Shown here: in pieces, positions 49,137 through 57,940 of the stretch
Numbering within the stretch: the stretch's first letter is position 1
Layout: each line of letters starts with the position of its first letter
Source: Embleya scabrispora
GTDB taxonomy: Bacteria > Actinomycetota > Actinomycetes > Streptomycetales > Streptomycetaceae
Direction of reading: 5' to 3'
Assembly (NCBI RefSeq): GCF_002024165.1
Contig: NZ_MWQN01000001.1
Coordinates: forward strand, 310,001-374,000
DNA: 64,000 nt
Position numbers and translations under genes: made by a program
Notes under the pieces: model-generated
The model's database searches: none
Seen by the model: only the letters and a program-made list of their open reading frames with translations
Told to the model about the DNA's origin: nothing

Positions 49137-49940
49137 ATGTCTTTCGTACTTGTCGACAAGCCCCGCCCCCACGTCACGCTCATCACCCTCAATCGACCGG
49201 ACCGCATGAACGCCATGGCCTTCGACGTCATGGTCCCCTTCCGTGAGGCTCTGGAAGCGGTGAGTTCCGACAACGATACGCGTGTCGTCATATTGACCGG
49301 CGCGGGGAGGGGGTTCTGTTCCGGTGCGGACCTGGAGAATTCCGGACGCATCCCCGGGATCAAGGGTCTGACCCGGACGAGCATCGCGCGCCGCTCGATG
49401 GAGATCCTGGACGACGTGATCCTCGGACTGCGCCGGCTGCACCAGCCCGTGATCGGTGCGATCAACGGCCCCGCGATCGGCGGCGGTTTCTGCCTCGCCA
49501 CCGCCACCGACATCCGAATCGCCTCCGACACGGCGTACTTCAGGGCCGCCGGCATCAACAACGGCCTGACCGCGAGCGAGCTCGGAATCAGCTATTTGCT
49601 CCCCCGGGCGATCGGGTCGTCTCGGGCATTCGAGATCATGTTGTCCGGGCGGGACGTGGACGCGACCGAGGCCGAGCGGATCGGACTGGTGTCGCGCGTG
49701 GTGCCGGGCGAGAAGTTGCTCGACGACGCGTACCGACTCGCCGAGCGCATCATCGGGTTCAGTCGAGTGGGGGTGGAGGTGACGAAACGGTTGCTGTGGT
49801 CGGGCCTGGAGGCCGGCAGCATGCACTCGCACATGGACCACGAGGGGCATGCCCAGTTGTACGTCCGGCTGACGACCGAGAACTTCGAGGAGGCCATCCG
49901 GGCTCGCCGGGACGGACGGCGACCGGAGTACCGGGATTGA
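49137..49940 (+). CDS. Enoyl-CoA hydratase/isomerase family protein
   Basis: A 267-residue crotonase-fold protein. The CoA-binding/oxyanion elements are VVILTGAGRGFCSGADLENS (residues 50-69) and VIGAINGPAIGGGFCLATAT. The usual first catalytic Glu after G-G-G is replaced (GGGFCL, C119), while the second acidic position is present (LTASELGISYLLPRAIG, E148). Such members may be isomerases or thioester hydrolases rather than hydratases. MFEIMLSGRDVDA-like FEIMLSGRDVDATEAERIGL is well conserved. The ATG at 49137 has GAGGATG upstream. It is divergent from the methyltransferase. Confidence 0.9.
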   Translation: MSFVLVDKPRPHVTLITLNRPDRMNAMAFDVMVPFREALEAVSSDNDTRVVILTGAGRGFCSGADLENSGRIPGIKGLTRTSIARRSMEILDDVILGLRRLHQPVIGAINGPAIGGGFCLATATDIRIASDTAYFRAAGINNGLTASELGISYLLPRAIGSSRAFEIMLSGRDVDATEAERIGLVSRVVPGEKLLDDAYRLAERIIGFSRVGVEVTKRLLWSGLEAGSMHSHMDHEGHAQLYVRLTTENFEEAIRARRDGRRPEYRD

Positions 49941-50208
49941 GGCGGGAGTCGAGGCGGGATCGAGCGCCGAAACGGCGATCCAACCGAGAAGTCGGAGGAT
50001 GTTCGGCCCAGCGCGGGCGTGTGGTCGACCCCATGTCGATGTCACATGTCGGTAATTGGATGGTGCGGACTTCACACGTTGAGTGAATGTTGAACATGTG
50101 TTGACCGGGAACGGGCAAGCTCAGGCTCATAGTGCGGCGGCCCGGTCGGATCCGGCGGGGCCGCCGGGCACACCACGGGGGTGTGAGCGAGAAGCGAGGA
50201 GATTTTCC

Positions 50209-53200
50209 GTGCCACACGGAAGGAACGACGAACTGGCCGCCGTCACGGCACTGCTGCAACGGACGCGCGCCGGTGACGGCGGAGCCGTCGTGCTGCGCGG
50301 GGCCGCGGGGACGGGCAAGACGACGCTCCTGGCCGAGGCGGTGTGGGCGGCCAAGGGGATGACCGTTCTGCGTACGAGCGGCCCGCGCGGCGGCGGCGCC
50401 CTCCCCTACACCGGACTGCGCCAACTCCTCGCCACGCTGCACCCGCGCATCGGCCGCCTGCCGCACACCAGGGCCCAGGCGCTGCGCACCGCGCTCGGCC
50501 TGGCCCCCGGCGCCGCCGACCGCACCGTGGTCGCCGCCGCCGCATGCTCCCTGATCGCCATCGCGGCCCGCGAACAACCGATCCTGGTCCTGGTCGACGA
50601 CGCCCACTGGCTCGACACGGCCTCGGCCGCGGTGGTGGCGTACATCGCGGCCCGCGCGGAGGGGCTGCCGATCGCGGTGCTGCGCGCCACGCGGGAAGGG
50701 GCGGGCGCCGCAACGGAGGGTGCCGAGCCGGGTACGGGAGTCGCCGGGGCGGACGATGCCGCGCGGGCCGGGCTCGCCGAAGCGGACGGACAGCGGTCGG
50801 AGCGGGCCGAAGCGGGGGCGCCCGGTGGGGCGTTCCGAATGGGTGCAGCCGAGTGGGTGATCGGCTCGGAGGCACGCGGCGCGGAGAAGGCCGTCGGCGA
50901 CGACCTCGCCACCACACGAGCGGCCGAGCACGTGGCCGCCGCCGAGTCCGCGGCCGGCCCGGCCGATGCGCGGGATGCGAGCACGGACGAGGCGACTCGT
51001 CCGGCCGAGCGGGCGACCGACGACGAATCCACGACCACCCACGACGGGGCCGCCCGGGCCACGTGTGACGCGGGTAGCACGTCCCGAGTGGCGGCGGAGG
51101 CCACCCGGGACGAACTGCGCGAGGACGTTCGGCAGTCGAGCCGGGCGGGGCGGGGCGACAGCGTCGGGGCGCGGACCCGTGACCGGGAGGGTGACGCCGA
51201 GGCGGGGAACGCGGCCCGGGGGCGCGGCGACGTCCTGACGGGCGCGGGCGACGGGGCGGCGGCGGCCACGGATGGTCGACGGGGCGAATCGGCCGAGGCC
51301 GTCGACGGTGATGTGCGGACGGGTCGTCGTACACGGGTCGGGGCCGGCGGTGGGGACGGCGTGTTCGCGGCGTCGTCCGCGCGGCGTACGACGGACGGGT
51401 CCCGTCCGGGTGCCGGCTTCGGGGCGAACGAGGCCGCCGAACGGGAGACTTCGCGCTCGGGTTCCGGCGTCGCCGGCCGGTCGGGGCGGGCCACCGGTAC
51501 CGACGTCTTCTGGGGCGGCGGCCTCGGGGCCGGCACCGACGCGGACGCCCGGAGCACGGGTGGCGGCACCGGTCCCGGGGTCGGGAACGACCACCGGCCC
51601 GATTCCGCGCGGGCCACCCGATCCGGCGGCGACCGCGACCACGATCGCGTGACGGCGGGTACCTCTTCCGGGGCGACTGCCCGCAGCGGCGACCGATCGG
51701 ATGCCGGCCGCGTCGCGAACGGCGGCGGGCCGTCGGCCGGCCTGCCCGAGCAGGCGCGTCGGTTGCTCGCCCTGGCGGCGCTCGAACCGGCCGCCGACCT
51801 CGACCAGTTGGCCGTCGCCGGACGGCGCATCGGTATCGGGCGCGGCGCGCGACTCGCACTCCTGCGGGCCGACCTCGTCGACACCACCGAGCACCGGGTG
51901 CGCTTTCGCAACGCGTCGGCGCGCGAGGAGGTACGCCGTTCGCTCAGCGCGGCCGAGCGCCGCTCCCTGCACGGAGCACTGGTCTACGCCGCGAGCGGCG
52001 CCCTCGCGTACCGGCGGCCCTGGCACCTGGCCGCGCTCGCCACCGGGCCCGACGCCGAGCTCGCCGCGGCTCTGGAGGCCGGCGCGGGCCGTACCCGCCG
52101 CGAACTCGGCGCCGGCGCCGCCGCGGCGACGTGGGAGCAGGCCGCTCGGCTCACCGCCGACCGCCCGACCGCCCGCCGCCGCTTCGTCGCCGCCGCGTAC
52201 GCCGCGTGGGAGGCCGGCTTCCCGGTCCGCGCCCGCACCCTGCTCGACACCGCCGACGCCACCGACGTCGAGGGCGTCGCCGACGAGGGCTCGTCGGCGC
52301 ACTCCTCCGGTACCGCGATCCGGCTCCGCGCGGCCCTGCGGCATGCGGAAGGGCATCGCTCCGAGGCGGGCGCGCTGCTCCTGGACGCGGCCCACGGTCG
52401 CGCCGCGCTTCTGCTCGCCGCCACCGGCGCCGCGTGGGAGGCGGGCGACCGCGCCCGCACCACCGAGGCCCGGACCGCCCTGGCCGCTCTCCCGCTCGCC
52501 TCCGACGACCCGCTGCGCACCGTGGTCGCCGCGCTCGGCGCCGACGGCGTCTCCCCCGCGATGGTCGCCCCGGCCACTCGGGCCCGGCTGTACGGCCTGG
52601 GCATCGCGCTCTGGGAGGTGACCCCGCTCGCGGTCCACGCCGCGGCGACCGACCAGGCGGCGTACGAGGTCCTGCTGGACGAGGCCGCCGTGCTGCGCAC
52701 CCACGGCGCCCGGGGCGCACTCGCCGCGGCGCTGATGCCGCTCGCGGTCGCGGGCGCGCTGTCCGGCCGGGCCGTCGAGGCCGAGACCCACGCCGCCGAG
52801 GGCCTGCGGCTGGCCCGCTCCACCGGCCAGGGCACGCTGGCCGCCTGGTTCCTGGCCGCGCTGTCCATGGCCGCGACCACCCAGGGCCGCATCGCCGAGG
52901 CCCGCGACGGCGCCTGGCAGGCCCTGCGCCTGACCGGCACCCAGGGCCTGACCCCGGTCGGCGCCTACGCCCTGTACGCCCTCGCCGTCGTCGAACGCGC
53001 CGAGGGGCGCACCGAGGCCGCCTGCGAACTCCTGGCCACCGCCCTGGCCGCTCCCGCCGGCGCCCTGATGGAGGTCCGCATCCGGGCCGAGTTGGCCACC
53101 GCCGGTCCCAACCGCACCGGCCTCGCCGCCCTGCCGCCCCGCCCCGCCCACCCCCAGCTCCCGGGCCTGACCCTGACCGGCCGCATCCCCAGAACCCCGC

Positions 53201-53226
53201 AACTGGCCGCCGGCAACGGCGCCTGA
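50209..53226 (+). CDS. Large regulator-like AAA ATPase with a ~345-residue low-complexity insert
   Basis: A 1005-residue protein. Start GTG 50209 (VPHGRNDELAAVTALLQRTR) has AGGAGA upstream; a GTG at 50083 lacks a ribosome site. Residues 10-160 are the ATPase core of LuxR-family/LAL-type regulators: Walker A GAAGTGKTT at 31-39 and Walker B ILVLVDDAHWLD at 125-136. Residues about 163-508 are then a Gly/Ala/Asp/Arg/Thr-rich stretch with no fold, exactly where the lid and sensor-2 part should be. From about 510, LPEQARRLLALAALEPAADL resumes the helical part, continuing as TPR-like repeats to the end. No C-terminal LuxR HTH is present, so DNA binding by this protein is not evident. Confidence 0.82.
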   Translation: MPHGRNDELAAVTALLQRTRAGDGGAVVLRGAAGTGKTTLLAEAVWAAKGMTVLRTSGPRGGGALPYTGLRQLLATLHPRIGRLPHTRAQALRTALGLAPGAADRTVVAAAACSLIAIAAREQPILVLVDDAHWLDTASAAVVAYIAARAEGLPIAVLRATREGAGAATEGAEPGTGVAGADDAARAGLAEADGQRSERAEAGAPGGAFRMGAAEWVIGSEARGAEKAVGDDLATTRAAEHVAAAESAAGPADARDASTDEATRPAERATDDESTTTHDGAARATCDAGSTSRVAAEATRDELREDVRQSSRAGRGDSVGARTRDREGDAEAGNAARGRGDVLTGAGDGAAAATDGRRGESAEAVDGDVRTGRRTRVGAGGGDGVFAASSARRTTDGSRPGAGFGANEAAERETSRSGSGVAGRSGRATGTDVFWGGGLGAGTDADARSTGGGTGPGVGNDHRPDSARATRSGGDRDHDRVTAGTSSGATARSGDRSDAGRVANGGGPSAGLPEQARRLLALAALEPAADLDQLAVAGRRIGIGRGARLALLRADLVDTTEHRVRFRNASAREEVRRSLSAAERRSLHGALVYAASGALAYRRPWHLAALATGPDAELAAALEAGAGRTRRELGAGAAAATWEQAARLTADRPTARRRFVAAAYAAWEAGFPVRARTLLDTADATDVEGVADEGSSAHSSGTAIRLRAALRHAEGHRSEAGALLLDAAHGRAALLLAATGAAWEAGDRARTTEARTALAALPLASDDPLRTVVAALGADGVSPAMVAPATRARLYGLGIALWEVTPLAVHAAATDQAAYEVLLDEAAVLRTHGARGALAAALMPLAVAGALSGRAVEAETHAAEGLRLARSTGQGTLAAWFLAALSMAATTQGRIAEARDGAWQALRLTGTQGLTPVGAYALYALAVVERAEGRTEAACELLATALAAPAGALMEVRIRAELATAGPNRTGLAALPPRPAHPQLPGLTLTGRIPRTPQLAAGNGA

Positions 53227-53825
53227 CCCCGCCCCGAACCCGCCCGGCCACCCGGCGGTTCGGCCGGCTCCCGACGCGGGGCCCGTCTAGAGGTGGGCGC
53301 TCACGGGCACGCACCGCATCGCGGGGGCACCGCCGGCGCGGGTGATCGAGCGGCACCGGCTCCGGGGCCGCCGGCCGGTGCGGATGTGCGCCGAGGCGGC
53401 AGCCCGACCGCGAACAGGGCGCGTCTTCGTCCTCGAAGGCGCTCGGGTCGGCACCCGGAACACCGGCACCGACCGGGCGGGCGGGCGAACGGCCGATGCG
53501 GGTCGTCAAGGGGATCGTCGGTCACCGCGCCGCCCTCGGCGCATCCGGTGCGACCACGGGCCGACCGTCCCGCGGCGGCGCGTCCGATGGGCGACCGCCG
53601 CCGCTCGGCGACCCGCCGCGCCGACCTCCCACCACGCGGGCGATCCGCTCGTAGGGTGGGGGCGCAGCGATTTCGCGCGACCTCGATTGCGCCCGGTCCC
53701 CGAGGAGAGCGAGAACCAGGCATGCGCGACGCGACAGCGACGTCTCGTCGGATTTCGTGGCGAGTTCCGTCCGCCGGGTGCGGCCGGGCGGACTTGTTCG
53801 CCGGCCACGTGGGTAGATCGTCGGC
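53227..53825. other. 599-bp region without a supportable gene
   Basis: Lies between the large ATPase gene and the next + strand gene. Third-position bias does not settle into any frame; all long frames are Arg/Gly/Pro-rich and lack homology-like segments. A CGAGGAGAGCGAG element near 53700 followed by ATG at 53719 gives only a short Arg/Ser-rich peptide. Small GC hairpins (CCGGGGCCGCCGGCCGG near 53362) are present. I see nothing else. Confidence 0.55.
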
Positions 53826-54728
53826 GTGACCGAACGAGGCGCGATCGAGGACTGGGACACCCGGCTGGGTTGGATGAGCGCGCTCGTTTCGGACGACGAG
53901 GTCGCCCATCGCCGCGCACTGGACCGGTATCTGCGCGTGACGCGCGACATGCGCGAGGCGCGCGAGGCCTACGACACCATCGTGTTGCGGGTCCCGCGCT
54001 CGGTCTCCGCCGAGGAGGGCGCGTGGCGGCGATTTCGCGAAGCGTGGCTGCTCACCCCCGACGCCGCGCTGCTCGCCGGGTCGCCCCCGCCGGCCGAGGT
54101 GCCGGACTGGGGCGGGTTGCCGTACGCGCTGACCTATCTCGAATGGGAGGCCCGATTCCCCGCCGAGTGGACCCGGCACGCCAAGGTCTGGAGCACCAAG
54201 CAGCGCTTGATCCGGCTGCTCGCCGTCCCCGGCCACCACGGCCCGGCCCGGGCCCGGCTGCTCGACCTGGTCGAACTCGTCGTCTACCGGCGACACCGCT
54301 GCAAGGACCGCGACTACTCCCGGATCGCCCGCGTGGTCGACGGTGACGACCTCCGCGCCCGACTGGAGAAGGCCCGCGTCTCGGGTGAGTCGTGGACCCG
54401 CGACCAGGCGGGCCACGTGTTGTGGCTGCTGCGCAATCCGCAGGTCCCGATCAACCGGACGAACTGGTTCCGGTGGTTGTCCGCGAAGGCCGGCGCGGGC
54501 GACCCGCTCGACATCGGGGCGGAGGGCTTCATCGGACACCCGGAACAATCGCGGCCCCGCGAACACCCGGAGCACCCCGGACACGCGCAAGGCCCCGAAC
54601 ACCCGGACACCCCGCCCCCGAACGCACCTTCGGACCTCCCGTCGAACACGCCTTCGGACCCGACCACGAACCCGCCCGACGCCCCACCGAATCCCCCGCC
54701 CACCACCCTTCCCCCCACGCACAGCTGA
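53826..54728 (+). CDS. Hypothetical protein with Pro-rich C-terminal tail (300 aa)
   Basis: A 300-residue protein. Residues 1-235 are folded, mostly helical and charged, with conserved-looking aromatics: GLPYALTYLEWEARFPAEWT, LVELVVYRRHRCKDRDYSRI, VLWLLRNPQVPINRTNWFRW. Residues 240-300 are a disordered tail rich in Pro, Glu, His, Asn and Thr (repeated E-H-P and P-x-N/D-x-P units such as SDLPSNTPSDPTTNPPDAPP). I do not recognise a family. The GTG start at 53826 has no clear ribosome site, so an internal start is possible. It follows the large ATPase gene on the same strand after a 599-bp gap. Confidence 0.62.
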   Translation: MTERGAIEDWDTRLGWMSALVSDDEVAHRRALDRYLRVTRDMREAREAYDTIVLRVPRSVSAEEGAWRRFREAWLLTPDAALLAGSPPPAEVPDWGGLPYALTYLEWEARFPAEWTRHAKVWSTKQRLIRLLAVPGHHGPARARLLDLVELVVYRRHRCKDRDYSRIARVVDGDDLRARLEKARVSGESWTRDQAGHVLWLLRNPQVPINRTNWFRWLSAKAGAGDPLDIGAEGFIGHPEQSRPREHPEHPGHAQGPEHPDTPPPNAPSDLPSNTPSDPTTNPPDAPPNPPPTTLPPTHS

Positions 54729-54991
54729 CGAGCCGTCATTCTCGGTACACGGAGCGGCTTCCCGCCATAGGTTGTGCTGCAACATCGGCAACAACCATTC
54801 GGGGGCGACATGGGTCGAGCCGACCCACGCGCGACGCGCCGCGTCGTGATCCACGACGAAGGTGCGTCCACCGAGACCACCGCGCGAACACCGATTCCGG
54901 GCAACCCCCCTTATTCGCACCCGAATTCGTCCCCCCATCCGTACCCGGAGCCCCGCGAATCGGGGACTCCCGAAACGGAGGCCGCGATCCG

Positions 54992-55735
54992 GTGACCGAG
55001 GCTCCCGCAACCCCCACCCCGACCCCCACCCCACCCCACGTCCTGGTCGTCGACGACGACCCCTCCATCCGCCGAGCCCTGGAACGCGGCCTGCGCCTGG
55101 CCGGATATCACGTCACCCTCGCCGCCGACGGCACCCGCGCACTGGACCTGATCGAGCCGGCCGTGCCCGCCGCCGCCCCCCAGGTCGTGGTCCTGGACGT
55201 GGCCATGCCGGGGATCAGCGGCATCGAGGTCTGCGCCGAACTGCGCGCCCGGGGCACCGCGACCCCCGTGCTGATGTTGTCCGCCCGCGACGAGACCGCC
55301 GATCGCATCGCGGGCCTGGAGAGCGGCGCGGACGACTACCTGGTGAAACCCTTCGATCTGCGCGAACTCGACCTGCGGCTGCGGGCGTTGCTGCGGCGCA
55401 GACCCCCCGGTGCGGTGGGCGAGGCGCCGCTGCGGGTCGGTCCGGTCGCGGTGGACGTGTCCGCGCACATCGCCACCTGCGCCGGCGTCCCGCTCGACCT
55501 GACCCGTCGCGAGTTCGCCCTCCTGGAGGTCTTCACCCGCAATCCCGGCCTGGTGCTGACCCGCGATCAACTCCTCGACCGCGTCTGGGGTTACGACTTC
55601 GACGTACGCACCGACGTGGTCGACACCTTCGTCAGCTACCTGCGCCGCAAGCTGGAGGCGGACGGCCGGCCGCGCGTGCTGCACACCGTTCGCGGCGTGG
55701 GCTTCGTCCTGCGGGCCGGCGGCGGTCCCGGATGA
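54992..55735 (+). CDS. OmpR-family response regulator (MprA/PrrA-like)
   Basis: A 247-residue regulator. The receiver domain (residues 16-130) has the acidic pocket VLVVDDDPSIRRALERGLRL, phosphoacceptor D69 (VVVLDVAMPGISGIEV), S/T in VLMLSARDETADRIAGL and K in ADDYLVKPFDLREL. The winged-helix output domain (about 145-245) ends with FALLEVFTRNPGLVLTRDQL, LDRVWGYDFDVRTDVVDTFV and SYLRRKLEADG. Its stop overlaps the start of the histidine kinase gene (ATGA), so they form one two-component system. GTG 54992 follows GGAGG by 10 bases. Target genes are unknown; the small lipoprotein downstream is a candidate. Confidence 0.95.
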   Translation: MTEAPATPTPTPTPPHVLVVDDDPSIRRALERGLRLAGYHVTLAADGTRALDLIEPAVPAAAPQVVVLDVAMPGISGIEVCAELRARGTATPVLMLSARDETADRIAGLESGADDYLVKPFDLRELDLRLRALLRRRPPGAVGEAPLRVGPVAVDVSAHIATCAGVPLDLTRREFALLEVFTRNPGLVLTRDQLLDRVWGYDFDVRTDVVDTFVSYLRRKLEADGRPRVLHTVRGVGFVLRAGGGPG

Positions 55736-57315
55736 AGCTCTCCACGCGCGTCGCACTGTCGGTCGCCGTCCTGGTGCCGCTGCTCGTGCTGGGCGCAGGC
55801 ACCCTCGTGGTGCACTGGGTCCGCGCCGACCTGTTGGCACGTCAGGATCAGCAACTCCAGCAACGTGCCGAGCGGTTGACCCCGCCCGCCCGCGCGCTGC
55901 TGCGGACCGACCTGGATGTGCGCCAACAGGCCCTGCGCACCCGGCAGTACCGCGTGCTCAGCATGGCGCTCGACGTCGGCGTGCGGGTGGACACCCCGGA
56001 CGGGCCGCTGATGGTCGGCCCGCAACCACCGCAGACCACGACGCTGCCCGCCCGCGCGCCGAATCCGGTGACCGTACACGCCGGTCGGCTCTCGTGGCGG
56101 ATGGTCACCCGGCCGCTGCCGACCGGGCCGATGTACGTGTTCCTGCCCTCGGGCGAACCCGAGGCGCAGGCCGCGCTGTTGCGTCGGCGGGTCTATGTGG
56201 TGACGGTGTTCACCGTACCGCTGTCCGCACTCGCCGGGCTGGCCGCCGGGACCGCGGCCACCCGGTCGCTGCGCGCGCTGCGCCGGCGCGCGGCCCGGCT
56301 GGATCCGGACGACGGCACGCACGAGGCGGTACACGTACCGTCGGGCGTGGTCGAGGTGGACGAACTCGGCCGCACCCTCGACGACGTGCTCGGCCGGTAC
56401 GCCGAGCAGACCGCGCGCACCCGTGAAGCCCTGGAGACCGCGCGCTCGTTCGCGGCGACCGTCGACCACGAACTGCGCGGCCCGCTGACCGGGATGCGCA
56501 CCGACCTGGAGGTGCTGACCACCTATCCGGACCTGGCCGCGGCCGAGCGTGAGGACGTGCTCGCCGACCTGTGGGTGGGCCACGAGCGGGTGTTGTCCGT
56601 CCTGGCCGCGCTGCGCGCCCTCGCGCAGGGCGACCTGGCGGACGCGACGGCGTTCGAGGCGGTGGAACTCGGCGAGGTGGCGCACGCGTCCGCCCGGGGC
56701 GCGCCCGCCCACCGGCCCGGCGTCGAACTCCCGGTGGAGATAAGGGTGGAGGCGCCGCACGAGGTGGTCGTGTACGGACTCGCCGCGGGACTGCGGCTGT
56801 TGGTGGACAACCTGGTGTGCAACGCACTGGTGCACGGCGCGAGTCGGGTCCTGGTGAAGGTGCTTCCCGGGCTGGACTGCGGCGTGGTGTGCGTGGACGA
56901 CGACGGGCCCGGGATCGCACCGGAGTTGCGCGACGTCGTGTTCGAGCGTTTCCATCGCGGCCCCGGCAGCGGTGGTGCCGGACTGGGTCTGACCCTGGTC
57001 GCACAACAGGTGGCGCTGCACGGCGGACGGGTCACGGTGGGCGTCCCGCCGACCGGCCGAGGCACCCGGATCGAGGTCGTGCTGCCCCTGCGCGCCGACC
57101 CGGCCGCCGCCCGCGAACGCGCCTGGCTCGGCGTCCTGGGCCGCATGCGCGACGAAAGCCGAACGGCGGACCGGGAGAAACCCGAATCCGCGAGCCCGCC
57201 CCGCGCCGCTCTCACCGCCCCCGCCGTGCCGCAAACCCGATCCGCATCCGCATCCGCCGGAAATTCCCGCTCCCCGACGGCCCGTTCACAGGAAACCCAC
57301 AAGGAACGCCCCTAG
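55732..57315 (+). CDS. Sensor histidine kinase
   Basis: A 527-residue kinase. Transmembrane helix 1 is residues 7-29 (VALSVAVLVPLLVLGAGTLV), an extracellular sensor spans about 30-152, helix 2 is 154-176 (VYVVTVFTVPLSALAGLAAG) followed by a HAMP-like segment. The H box has H246 (FAATVDHELRGPLTGMRTDL), the N box DNLVCNALVHGASRV, G1 CVDDDGPGIAPELRDVVFE and G2 GSGGAGLGLTLVAQQVALHG. Residues 455-527 are a Ser/Ala/Arg/Pro-rich tail of no known function. Coupled to the response regulator by a 4-bp overlap. The signal is unknown. A terminator lies just after the gene. Confidence 0.94.
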   Translation: MKLSTRVALSVAVLVPLLVLGAGTLVVHWVRADLLARQDQQLQQRAERLTPPARALLRTDLDVRQQALRTRQYRVLSMALDVGVRVDTPDGPLMVGPQPPQTTTLPARAPNPVTVHAGRLSWRMVTRPLPTGPMYVFLPSGEPEAQAALLRRRVYVVTVFTVPLSALAGLAAGTAATRSLRALRRRAARLDPDDGTHEAVHVPSGVVEVDELGRTLDDVLGRYAEQTARTREALETARSFAATVDHELRGPLTGMRTDLEVLTTYPDLAAAEREDVLADLWVGHERVLSVLAALRALAQGDLADATAFEAVELGEVAHASARGAPAHRPGVELPVEIRVEAPHEVVVYGLAAGLRLLVDNLVCNALVHGASRVLVKVLPGLDCGVVCVDDDGPGIAPELRDVVFERFHRGPGSGGAGLGLTLVAQQVALHGGRVTVGVPPTGRGTRIEVVLPLRADPAAARERAWLGVLGRMRDESRTADREKPESASPPRAALTAPAVPQTRSASASAGNSRSPTARSQETHKERP

Positions 57316-57325
57316 CCTCCTGCTA

Positions 57326-57359
57326 CGCCGTGCCCGCCCGGGGTGGGGCGGGCCCGGCG
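57326..57359 (+). terminator. Rho-independent-type terminator after the two-component operon
   Basis: CGCCGTGCCCGCCC (57326-57339) pairs with GGGCGGGCCCGGCG (57346-57359), 13 of 14 positions, with a short loop and TTT following. It begins 10 bp after the kinase stop. Confidence 0.75.
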
Positions 57360-57579
57360 TTTCGGGGAGGCCGCGGATGCCTGAACCCCACCGCAGGCGA
57401 GGAACCTTCCTCGCCGCCTCGACAACCTCGGGGGCGTTGTGCACCTCGCCCCCCGCGTATGCGGCAACGCCCGGTGGCGGCGGCCACCGGACGACCGCGC
57501 AGCCCTCGTGGCACCCGTGCGAGACCGACCTCGGGGCGGTCTCGACACGGTGTGCCGAACGAGCGGTGAGTCCGGCCGG

Positions 57580-57825
57580 GTGAGTCGCGGCCTGGCGCTG
57601 CCCGGGACGGCGGCGTGCATGCTCGCGGCAGTGATCCTGACCGTCATCGGACTGACCGCGTGTGGCGACGCGACCAAAGGTGGTCCGGGCACGCTCGAGT
57701 TGGGGACCACGGGGCCCGCGGCCGCCCCCCGATCCGTCCTGCCGTCCACGTTCGCCTCGCTCGTGTCCGGCCCACGGTACGTCGTCCGCCCCGCACCCGC
57801 GGCGGCGGAGATCCCGACGCCCTGA
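57580..57825 (+). CDS. Putative small lipoprotein (81 aa)
   Basis: An 81-residue product with a basic start, a hydrophobic segment TAACMLAAVILTVIGLTACG and a lipobox L-T-A-C, so the mature protein would begin at Cys and be lipid-anchored. The mature part is a short Gly/Thr/Pro-rich chain (TKGGPGTLELGTTGPAAAPR). The GTG at 57580 is chosen because it directly precedes the n-region; ribosome site GGTGAG is only fair. It follows the two-component operon after its terminator, a usual place for a target or accessory of such a system. Coding is plausible but not certain. Confidence 0.5.
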   Translation: MSRGLALPGTAACMLAAVILTVIGLTACGDATKGGPGTLELGTTGPAAAPRSVLPSTFASLVSGPRYVVRPAPAAAEIPTP

Positions 57826-57940
57826 ACCTACGGACGGTCCCGTGGGCCGGTGTGGGAACGCGCGGATCCCGGAGGGGGAGATCCGCCCGTCCCGCACCGG
57901 CCCTGCCCGTCTCAGACCGGCCCTGCCCGTCCGGCGACGG

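Noticed and set aside
50083-50209. Longer start for the large ATPase at GTG 50083
   Set aside because: No ribosome site there and the added 42 residues look non-coding; GTG 50209 has AGGAGA correctly placed.
49759-53202. A 1147-codon minus-strand frame opposite the large ATPase
   Set aside because: Gly/Arg/Ala-rich antisense frame with no domain; the + strand has Walker motifs and helical repeats with a ribosome site.
54735-54991. Possible small + strand gene between the Pro-tail protein and the response regulator
   Set aside because: The frames are short, His/Pro/Thr-rich and without third-position bias; no ribosome site at their starts. Treated as leader of the two-component operon.
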